From Gossypium raimondii (Eukaryota; Streptophyta; Magnoliopsida; Malvales; Malvaceae): a stretch of DNA of 64,000 bases. The notes beneath the pieces are model-generated. The model was not told where the DNA came from. It saw nothing but the letters and a program-made list of their open reading frames with translations, and did not search any database. A program made the position numbers and the translations under genes. The stretch spans positions 4,092,001 through 4,156,000 of the forward strand of contig NC_068567.1 in the NCBI RefSeq assembly GCF_025698545.1, written 5' to 3'. Below are positions 10,508 to 20,187 of this stretch, piece by piece (within the stretch, counting starts at the first letter, position 1; every line of letters starts with the position of its first letter).

Positions 10508-12074
10508 ATCCCGACCCTGTAACCGGCTTTCACTAGAAGGCGAAGGGTACAACATAATCCCTGTCCACAATCTCGATGCCAGTCATCCCTGCGTTCGGTA
10601 CCCTGAAGTACGCGCTGTCTTATTATCCTTGCGCGCCTTGGGTAACCTCAGGGAGCCACCATACCACACATGGCATCCTTCTTCCATGGACCTCCTCGAT
10701 TGGTTGGGACTATTCTTCGGTTTCCAACACGACAACGTAAAGAACCAAAGGGAACACCTTGTTCTCCACTTGGCTCATGCCCATATGCGCCTCTCTGACA
10801 CCGGTTGACAACAATGGAACCTTCCAAGCCATAGTCCTCCGCGAGTTCCGGCGTAAGCTACTCGAAAACTACACTAACTGGTGTTCTTACCTGGGGAAGG
10901 CATCCAACGTTGACAACTTGGAGTCTGATACTCGTAGAGAGTTGCTTTACGTTGGACTGTATTTATTGATATGGGGAGAATCCGCGAATTTGAGGTTCAT
11001 GCCTGAATGCATCTGCTACATTTTTCATCACATGGCCATGGAACAGAACAAAATCCAAGAAGATTGCATTGATGAAGACACGGGACGACCATGGATACCA
11101 TCGATATCTGGGGAAAACGCGTTTCTAAACGGCGTTGTAAAGCCAATATATGATACGATCAAGGCCGAGGTGGCGAAAAGAAAAAATGGAACCGCCCCGC
11201 ATGATACGTGGAGGAACTATGATGATTTCAACGAGTACTTTTGGAGCAAGAGTTGTTTTCATACTCTCAACTGGCCACTTGATTTCAACAGTAAGTTTAC
11301 AAGCGAAAGGAAAACTGGGTTTGTTGAACGAAGGACGTTTTGGAACGTTTTCTTTTGGGGAATGAGTTGCTACGTGCTCTTGATCTGGCTACGGACTTAT
11401 ATGATGCGCTGGATAACCGGCTCCGGTATAAAATATGCAAGAATGAGTATAGGCGTTGTGCTGTGATTGAAACATATGATTGTGTCAAGTACTTGATGCT
11501 TCATAAACTAATCAAAAGCGATACCGAGGAGCATTCCATTCTCAAAGCCTTGTTTCGGGAAATTGATCATTATATCGAGACCGAGAAGTTGACTAAGACA
11601 CTTAGAATGATTGCACTGCTTCAAATCCATTCCAAGTTGATAAAACTTGTTGAGCTGTTGCTTGAACCAAACAAGAGTGTGAATGAGATTGCCAATGCTA
11701 TGCAGTCACTTTATGCATTTGTTGTTCCTTACCTTTCAAAGCAAATACAATGGACCAGTTGAGGGAATATGGACTGGCTCCGAAGAGTCGATTCGCCATG
11801 GTGAGTTGGCTATTCAAGAACGCAGTTGAGTCGCTGAATCCTAGTAACAAGGACTTCTATATGCAGGTTAAGCGCTTGCATACAATTCTTACCACCAGGG
11901 ACTCGATGCATACCATTCCTGTTAATAACGAGGCAAGGCGTCGACTCGCTTTCTTTAGTAACTCACTCTTTATGAAAATGCCTCGAGCTCCTCAAGTGAA
12001 GAAGATGATAGCTTTCAGTGTCCTTACCCCTTTCAACGATGAAGATGTGTTGTACAGCGAAGAAACACTCAAAA
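10508..12074 (+). pseudogene. Callose synthase pseudogene: left hairpin arm plus loop
   Basis: It starts at the position matching the gene A start codon, but ATGTCCCGA of gene A reads ATCCCGA here, destroying the ATG. Similarity to gene A residues 1-283 follows, with a 2-bp frameshifting loss near 10797 (CTCTCTGACACCGG where gene A has CTCTCTATGCCACCGG). At 11349 the sequence jumps about 1.15 kb ahead in gene coordinates, to the part matching gene A 22183-22908. The second part contains another frameshift near 11745. In that part the residues match gene B and not gene A (ALDLATDLYD, LREYGLAPKSRFAM, APQVKKMIAF). It ends at 12074, where an inverted copy of the 5' part begins. It cannot encode an enzyme. 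Confidence 0.93.
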
Positions 12075-12950
12075 CAGCATCACCCATAGCCTGTCGAAGC
12101 TTCTGAAAACGTTCCAAAACGTCCTTCGTTCAACGAACCCAGTTTTCCTTTCGCTTGTAAACTTACTGTTGAAATCAAGTGGCCAGTTGAGAGTATGAAA
12201 ACAACTCTTACTCCAAAAATACTCGTTGAAATCATCATAGTTCCTCCACGTATCATGCGGGGCGGTTCCATTTTTGCTTTTCGCCACCTCGGCCTTGATC
12301 GTATCATATATTGGCTTTACAACGCCGTTTAGAAACGCGTTTTCCCCAGATATCGATGGTATCCATGGTCGTCCCGTGTCTTCATCAATGTAATCTTCTA
12401 GGATTTTGTTCAGTTCCATGGCCATGTGATGAAAAATGTAGCAGATGCATTCAGGCATGAACCTCAAATTCGCGGATTCTCCCCATATCAATAAATACAG
12501 TCCAACATAAAGCAACTCTCTACGAGTATCAGACTCCAAGTTGTCAACGTTGGATGCCTTCCCCAGGTAAGAACACCAGTTAGTGTAGTTTTTGAGTAGC
12601 TTACGCAGGAACTCGCGGAGGACTATGGCTTGGAAGGTTCCATTGTTGTCAACCGGTGTCAGAGAGGCGCATATAGGCATTAGCCAAGTGGTGAACAAGG
12701 TGTTCCCTTTGGTTCTTTACATTGTCGTGTTGGAAACCGAAGAATAGTCCCAACCAATCGAGGAGGTCCATGGAAGAAGGATGCCATGTGTGGTATGGTG
12801 GCTCCCTGAGGTTACCCAAGGCGCGCAAGGTTAATAAGACAGCGCGTACTTCAGGGTACCGAACGCAGGGATGACTGGCATCGAGATTGTGGACAGGGAA
12901 TATGTTGTACCCTTCGCCTTCTAGTGAAAGCCGGTTACAGGGTCGGGATG
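12075..12950 (-). pseudogene. Callose synthase pseudogene: right hairpin arm
   Basis: On the minus strand this is a second copy of the 5' coding part, ending in RSFDRLWVMLF, slightly beyond the point where the left arm breaks. It carries the same lost start codon (CATCCCGACC at 12941-12950) and the same 2-bp frameshift (near 12660) as the left arm. It also shares substitutions that distinguish both arms from gene A. The inverted duplication therefore copied a gene that was already dead, or the arms have since been homogenised. Confidence 0.92.
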
Positions 12951-13186
12951 GCACCAAAACTGCAGGAAATGCAAATATGATACGAGTAAGTCGAGTAGGA
13001 TTGTCAATGTGTTCGTCTTAATAAATTGTTTGATCACAAGTGATCTTAAATTAATAATTTGTGTAATACGTATTAATTACATTTAACATTTGAAAGTCCT
13101 AATTGTTTTAGCTCAAGTGGTTGTAACTTGTTCATTCAGAACTCTTCTAGCTTTAAATATTCGAATATCAAAGTAACTAAATTTGT

Positions 13187-14600
13187 AGAAATCATGCTTT
13201 AGGTATTGTGGCACCCCAAAATCAGCTGGGATGGACCAACCTAAAACTGGAATGTCACATTAGCCACTTATGTGGCTCTTCACGCAAAACACCAGTCACA
13301 CCATGCAAATACATACATAACAAACAATCATCAAGTAAAAATAGGCATACATATCTTGGAATAAATTTTTTTACACTAGATTATACATTAACATACTCTG
13401 GCATTCAATCCGATTATCTATGCTTACATGCATTTCTAAAGTCCCAATTTAATCTACTCAACATGTCAAATTTCAATATAAGGCAATTTTTATGTGTATA
13501 TTAGGTCCATACCTTACCATTTAGTCATTTTACATTTTTCCGAGCATTCAACAAGTCATTTAAGCATCTATAACCGCAAATCACTAGGACACATGCACGC
13601 TAATCAATATATAACTTAACCATTCATCTAGCATCATTCATGCAACAATCCAAACAATAAAAGCACCCAAAAACTAGTTATAAAAGTCCTTAATCGATCC
13701 ATGGAATATCCATTTACAAACTAAACTAAAACTAAAGTATAATCCCTAAAAATGATTCCACATTGCCATCTTTTATTTTTCAAGAAAACCATCTCACATA
13801 CACAATTAAATTGTTTTGCGTTGAGATCACAAACTTGCTTACTTCATCACTCCACACAAGCTATTTCTCTACCAAAAAAAAAAACACAAGAGAGTGTGAA
13901 ATTAAACAAGCTCAGTGAGTGCTCAAGATACTACAATAAACCACAATATCAAGGGTTAAGAGCAAGACTAGATAGCACATAACACTTATCACCATTAATC
14001 ATTTAATCATGTTGATACATTGGCATCTTGTCATTATGAAATATGTATAACAATACAACACTTCGGATACTTGGATCTCCATTACACCAATTACTCATAG
14101 AGTCTAACATGTTCCAAGTAAGTGTGGCATTAAGCTATCACTCTCTAACATACCAAACAAGTCCAAATGAATGGAGCTTAGCTCTACATTCTTTTATCCC
14201 TCCAACATGTCCAAATATCAAAACGCATATATGAATACTCAAATCCTATGATATGCTAAATAGATCCAATCATTTCAAGAGATCCCAAAGCCAATATATC
14301 CACATTACACATTCATTTTCTGGTTTATGCATGCACACTTATACTTATCACATGTTCATGTAATGCACTTTCAAGTTTAATCACTTTGTTCATTGAGCCA
14401 CATACACTTTCATATCAGATGTGCATTAAACCAACATATCTATAGGCATATTTTGACATATTCACATCCATTTCTTTAACATATCACATGGACATCTTAT
14501 CACAATTCATCATCATTTGCAAAATATTATAGCTCAAGGAAGAATCACTTAACTTTTAATTTTTTTAAATTTACCCAAGATTCTAACTCCATGTAATAAA
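13187..14600 (+). mobile_element. Probable LTR-type repeat fragment
   Basis: At 13207 similarity to the hairpin flank gives way to TGTGGCACCCCAAAATCAGC, resembling the first bases of many plant gypsy LTRs (TGTNNCACCCCAAAATC). About 1.4 kb of A/C-rich non-coding DNA follows, with CAT-rich strings. I could not find the 3' end, a target duplication or coding sequence, so boundaries and class are tentative. Confidence 0.35.
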
Positions 14601-14605
14601 AAATA

Positions 14606-14959
14606 GGGAAAAAATTATACATGAATTTTGGTCGAATGTGCAATTTGATACATGAACTTTAATTTGGTGCGATTATACACATGAAACTTGAATTGTGGTT
14701 CATATGTGTACATAAAGCTTTGATTTTAATTCAATTGTACACATTTAAAGAAATAATACATTTATTTATTTTCATATTGGGTTAATATAATTTTTTATAC
14801 AATATATTAACATAAAATATTGCTAATTTGATAACATTGTTAGTGGTTTATGAAAATTGAATCAAATAATATTTTTTGTATAAAATCGCACAAAATCATA
14901 TTTTATATATGAAATTGCACATTAAATTAAAATTCATGTATAATTTTGATAATTAACCC
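14606..14959. mobile_element. MITE-like element with inverted ends
   Basis: The left end GGGAAAAAATTATACATGAA is mirrored at the right end, whose reverse complement begins GGGTTAATTATCAAAATTAT and continues ACATGAATTTT. The interior is AT-rich with repeated 'acatgaac/tttaatttggtgc' strings and no coding. Target duplication is not clear. This is a small non-autonomous DNA transposon by structure. Confidence 0.55.
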
Positions 14960-15138
14960 ATATCAATCGATAAGTGGGACTTATTTTTAACAAGTTAGAA
15001 GTATAAATGGTATGAGAATGGAAATTTTCTTAAAAGGTAAACAAAAAGTACGTCGAAAAATCCAGTTTCAACCCCATTGAAAGACAGAACTAAACACATT
15101 GAAAACTCCATTAACTACCCAACACCACCTTCGCTGCC

Positions 15139-15560
15139 ATGTCTCAACCCTGTTAGCAGTCATTTCCATCGGAAGACGAAACATACAACATAATCTCTGT
15201 AAACAATCTCCAATCCCCATATGCACGTGTCGTCATGTCGTCCATACGTGCTGTCAGTGACCTCCGAAAGCCGCCATGCCACCGATGCCTTGCTTCCATG
15301 GACCTCCTCGATTGGTTGGGACTGTTCTTTGGTTTCCAATGTGATAACGTAAAGAATAACCAATGGGAACACCTTGTTCTCTACTCGGCCAACGGCCATA
15401 TACGTCTCTCTTTGCCACCAGTCGACAACATTGGAACCTTTCAAGCTGTAGTCCTCCATGAATTCCACCATAAGCTACTCAAAAACTACACTAGCTGGTG
15501 TCTTACGCCGGCAGGGCATCCAACGTTGACAGATTCGATTATGATACTCGTAGAGAGTAT
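15139..15560 (+). pseudogene. Diverged callose synthase 5' fragment
   Basis: From ATGTCTCAACCC the sequence matches the start of gene B (PPPEDEPYNII region, then SSLRAVGDLRKPP and MDLLDWLGLFFGFQ). A stop occurs at codon 6 and frameshifts occur further on; similarity ends around the ESDTRRELL region near 15560. It is clearly more diverged than the hairpin arms, with a small insertion (KNNQWEHL for KNQREHL). It is an older, separate duplicate and has no downstream catalytic part. Confidence 0.88.
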
Positions 15561-16649
15561 GATGCTTGTTAACTTATCAATTTATTACCATCAACATTCA
15601 ATTAAAATAGAATCGTAAAAAAACTCATAAGATTTCAATCTTTAAAAATATGTTGCTCCACAAGATTAATCTTCAAATATAGATCGTATACGTCCATAAT
15701 ATCATTTAAGTCTTGGCTCGACTATTTTGATTTCAAAATATTGCTTACTCCACAAATACAAGTTACGAATTCTAAACAATGCTAAGTGTCGTTGTAATTT
15801 TTCGTGCCATTACTCTCATAACAATTTCATTACAATTAACTCTTTCAAGGTTGAACAAGATTTTCATATTTAGAGCACAAATCTAGTTTCACAAAGCAAC
15901 ATTTAATTCATGAGGATCTAAATCTCATCAAATCAATTACTCTTAATATAAGAACACAAAAGATTAAGACAAACTCATATTTTCTTGGATATATTAGTAT
16001 GCAAGGTAAGAATCTTGTTTGATCCAATCTCATTTCCAATTATAATTATAAGACTGATTGCACAAGATTCTTAAAAGATACAGTAAAAATCAAACTTTTC
16101 AATTTTAAAATTTCAGTCCTAACTCAAACCATAATTGTTAAATCTTGTTGGTTAAATTATGCTGCTAATATTGTATTATGCATAAAGTTGTTAATTTTAT
16201 CCATGTTCTCCAATTGGATTATTCTAGTATTTTAATCTATCAAATTTTAAAATTTCAAGATTGACTTAAACTAACTATTAAATTCATTAGTTAACTTTTT
16301 GTGAGTAACATGCGAAATAATAGTCTCACATGGATTATACATGTGGAAATATGTTTATCGCGTCAAATTTTGAAATTAATATAACTTAATAAATTTAATA
16401 GATACAATTCGATAAGTATTACAATTTTGAAATTCAAAAGTACAAGGATTAAAAATTACGAAATTACAAGTATAAGAACTAAATGGATAATTTAAGCATA
16501 ATAAAAGACTAAGAGTAGAATCTAATTTACTATTTTTATTTTTATAAACTTACCAAAACAAAACAAATGAAGGGCAATTAATTGTCTTACAAGTATAAAT
16601 GTAATGTAAGCACAAGTAATATATAGTTATATGTATATGTTTAGGTAAT
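15561..16649. other. AT-rich intergenic DNA, nothing recognised
   Basis: About 1.1 kb of low-complexity AT-rich sequence with no open frame of interest, no repeat partner in the window that I could find, and no RNA gene. Confidence 0.5.
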
Positions 16650-17552
16650 TAATATAATATAATATAGGGTAAATTATACAATTAGTCACTTAATTATAGG
16701 TAAGTTTTTATTTTGGTTATTTTCTATCAATTTGATATTGATTCGTATAAAATTATAAAAAATGAAGTTCTAAAATATATAGAAATTTAAAAATTAAATA
16801 AAAATAGATAAAGTGAGAGAAAATGAAGGAAAATTGTTTTTCGTGGTAATAAAAGAAAAGATTTGGAATATAATTTGTTAGTTTTGAAAAATTATTTAAA
16901 TGAATTGAAATTTTGAATTGAGTTTGAAAACTTTATGGTATAATTTAAATGAATTTAAACGATGGTATCATAGTCAATTTCACAAGTCTCTGTGATATCC
17001 GTTCTGAGAGAAGCTCTTTAACAATTTGAAACTCGACTTAGAGATATTATTAATTTGGTTCTATTCTATTGAATGATGATTTTCATTCTTATGTGTCAAT
17101 ATTGCACAATCTTGAGCTTTATTGCAATAGAACCTCGACTTCTTTTATATAAACATTAATTTTAATCATATATTTAAGCTTTATCAAATGAATATACTAT
17201 GTTAAGAGATTGAAATTGATCTATTTTTTTATTCATTTTCATGATTTTATACAATGTTGAAGATTTATTGTTGTAATAATCTGAAATTTGTATATAGAAT
17301 TTTTTAATTTTTTAAAATAATTTTATATAGAAATAGAGCTAAATTGAAAAAATAATAAAAGTAGAAAGTTAAAATTCTTATAATACGAACTAAAATAGAA
17401 TTTTTAATTTTTAACTTAATTTTAAAAACATTATTGATGAAATTATTACTTTTCTGTAATTAAATGATGGAAATTTACTTGTAATTAAATATAAAATATA
17501 AAGTATTATATAAATATTTTAAAATAATTTATGCAATTTGATACATAGTTGT

Positions 17553-18076
17553 TAGATATGTTTATGGGTTGGTTACTCATCTAGGTCCGAAGGCTTGTTC
17601 GAAATTTGGGAGGGTCTAGGCAAAAATATTAAGTTCGAAAAATGGGTTTGGGAAAAAAATTAGGCCCGTTTAAAATTTGGCGGGCACAGCTGGTTTGAAA
17701 ATTTAAGGCCTGAACTCGGCCTGACTCATTTTTAAGTTTATAATACTTTATATTATGTTACTTTTATATATTATGTGATTTAGAACATATTAAAAAATAA
17801 ACTTATACTAAATATATAATATCACTCTAATGTAAACATTAAAATAATTTTAAAATAATTATATAAAAATTTCAATAAATAAAATATTATAAAATTATAA
17901 AATAAAATAAAATATATTTTTTAAATTAAAAAATCTTTTGTAAATATGGACAAGTTTAGACAAAATTTTTGGTTCATATTTCAGGTTAGGTCAGTTTAGA
18001 CAAACATAAAATATGCAAATATCATGCTTAAACTTAATCGATTAATCCGTCACGACCCTACCTATAAACACCTCTA
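17553..18076. mobile_element. Degenerate hAT-type MITE
   Basis: It begins TAGATATGTTTATGGGTT and ends ACCTATAAACACCTCTA, resembling the TAGAGGTGTTCATGGGC ends of the better preserved copy at 39354. The left part carries decayed 'ggcccgttt' and 'cctgaactcggcc' strings seen in that copy. An 8-bp target duplication is no longer recognisable. Confidence 0.55.
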
Positions 18077-19229
18077 TAATATATTACACATTTATCTAAA
18101 AAAATGATATATAATTGTAATAGGATGAAATAAATAAATTAGACTACCAACTACATATCAAATTCCTCCCGTTGACTTCCCATATCAAGTTTAGTAATAT
18201 CAAGTCTTTGTTTTTTCTTTCTAAGAAAGTTCCTGACAATATTATTTTCTTTTTAATAATAGCTAAATTTCAGCATGCGGTCAAAGTCATATATAAATTA
18301 CAATGGTAATTAAAACGAAATTTAAATATATTAATATTACTAAATGAATACAATTATTTATTATGATGTTGTTATTAATCTTAAGTTGATGTCGAGTTAA
18401 TTTGTGACACCATTTCGATCGACAATATATATATATATTTGGTGAATTACAAACAACAACTAGAATTTAGGTCACTCTTGGGGCGGTGAACACCTTTGAC
18501 CATTAGGCCAATACATGGAGTTCTCAATCGACAACATTATTAGTATTCTATCACATGTGTATGGGTATGGAAACTACTATTTAAAACACAGATGCATGTT
18601 TAAAAATGACATATAATAAGTAATGAAATGTATGGTCGGAAACTAATTAATAATAAATGAAATATGTACAATATTAAAATAAAGAAATTAGGTCACATTG
18701 TAAGTAAAAGGAAATATGTTCGGTTGACTCGTGATACCAACTCAATTAGGGGCTTAAATAATAGCAAGGATATATATTTCTACACAAACAATTGATGGAG
18801 GTAATAAAATATGCATATTAAAATAAAATGTATAAAAATATCAAAATAGAGTTTTGGTTTGAGTGATAAATTTAAGCTTTTACTAACCTAATTGGCAAGG
18901 GTTCAAATTTTGATTTATGAATATTTTTATTGGTTTTTAAATAAAAAATTAAGATGCCCTCGAATAATATAATTTATTTTAATGACGAAATAACATTTCT
19001 GTAAGTTCTCTAACTGAATTGGTGCTCAGTTGACTTGTGACACCAACTCAATCAGGTGCTTAAATAATAGTAAGTATAGATATAGATATATACAATTGAT
19101 GGAGGTAATAAAGTGTGATAATAAAATTAAAATGTATAAAAATATTAATAATTTCTTTTTTAGCTGAGTGGTAAATTAAAATTAGTTTTACTAATGCAAT
19201 TACTTTGGATTTAAATCTCACAATATGCG

Positions 19230-19350
19230 TAGTTGTTTTAGCTCGACTGGTATGAGTATTGTTGCAAATGCAGGAGGATGTGAGTTCCAGTGCGTTGAAG
19301 CGCATTATCCTCCAATTTATGAATTGGGGAGAGATTATGGGTAGTTATAT
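19230..19350 (+). mobile_element. tRNA-derived SINE copy
   Basis: The segment shows an A-box-like TTAGCTCGACTGG and a B-box-like GAGTTCCAGTGC about 45 bp apart, followed by GTTGAAGCGCATTATCCTCC and an ATTGGGGAG tail. The same arrangement occurs reversed at 63112-63241, and partly at 41105-41185. RNA polymerase III box spacing plus dispersed copies point to a SINE family. Confidence 0.6.
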
Positions 19351-20187
19351 ATATTGTGTCAAAAAGAACACATATGATCAAAATTTATAATGACATTTTT
19401 GTATAAAGGTTAAAATGTGTTATTAGTCCCTATAGTTGTACAAAATTATGGAAGGACATTTTTGTAATTCTCTAATTAAATTGGTGATCCGATTGAAGGT
19501 GACACGAACTTAGTAAAACACTTAAATAGATAGAATATATACTAATGGTTAAATAATAGTAATATAATATTTATATAAATGTTAAAATGTGTTGCTAGTC
19601 CCTGTAGTTGTACAAAATTTGAGATTAAGCCTTTGTATTTTGAAAGTTAAAATTCAATAATCTACTTTTTAAATTTAAAAATCTTAACTTAATTATTATC
19701 TTCGTCCGTAGTTTTGTCAAAATCCGTCAACCTAACATGTTTATTTTACGCCAATCGTATGTCATGTGATATAAAGATAACTTAATTAAAATTTCAAGTT
19801 AACAAAAATTGACAAAAAATATTTATAGTTTTCATGACAGAACCGAGATTTTAGACCAATAAAATAGAAAGACTTAAAATTTAACTTACCTAACAAAATA
19901 TTTTTATTTTATATAAACTTATTTCTTAGTCTTTTTTATATTATACAATTAAAAATTGCTATTCACACTTGTCCTAACAACATACCCTTTTGTATTCACT
20001 CATAAGACCACTTGTGTTAGAACAATAGTAATTAATATATAATTTAAGACTTGTGATAAAATAATTTATAATTTAGGGGTTAATTTTATAAGCAAAAAAA
20101 GAAGAAGACAAAACTGACAACCGAACACATTGACAATCCTACTCAAGTTCCTGGTATCCTGTTTGCATTTCCTACAGTTTTGGTGCC

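Larger units (their letters stand above)
10261..13186. repeat. Large inverted repeat (hairpin) built from callose synthase sequence
   Basis: 10261-11350 is the reverse complement of 12075-13186 with few differences. I count about six mismatches in one 310-bp stretch of the 5' coding part, roughly 98% identity. The arms carry about 170 bp of flank plus the first ~850 bp of a callose synthase coding region. The ~725-bp spacer (11350-12074) is a middle part of a callose synthase gene in forward orientation. Transcription across the locus would yield an RNA with a stem of about 1.1 kb. Breakpoints are visible at 11349-11352 (gttt microhomology) and at 12072-12077 (aac microhomology). No promoter can be defined, but the left arm keeps the upstream flank of the parent pseudogene. 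Confidence 0.93.
16650..20187. other. Upstream region of callose synthase gene A, paralogous to 890-7435
   Basis: Non-coding AT-rich DNA matching, in the same order, the tract upstream of the hairpin pseudogene but without the copia element. Degenerate internal tandem copies are visible: the motif 'gttgactYgtgaYaccaactcaat...ggYgcttaaataatag' occurs near 18721 and 19027, with a weaker relative near 19480. The last 90 bp (20120-20187) are nearly identical to the corresponding bases in both hairpin arms and contain a TTGAC core (20132). No convincing TATA box is seen close to the start codon. Confidence 0.6.

Noticed and set aside
10261..13186. The inverted arms as a DNA transposon with terminal inverted repeats
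   Set aside because: The arms consist of callose synthase coding sequence, junctions show microhomology, and no target duplication or transposase is present.
19230..19350. A functional tRNA gene
   Set aside because: Only A- and B-box-like motifs are present; the cloverleaf cannot be formed and copies are dispersed.
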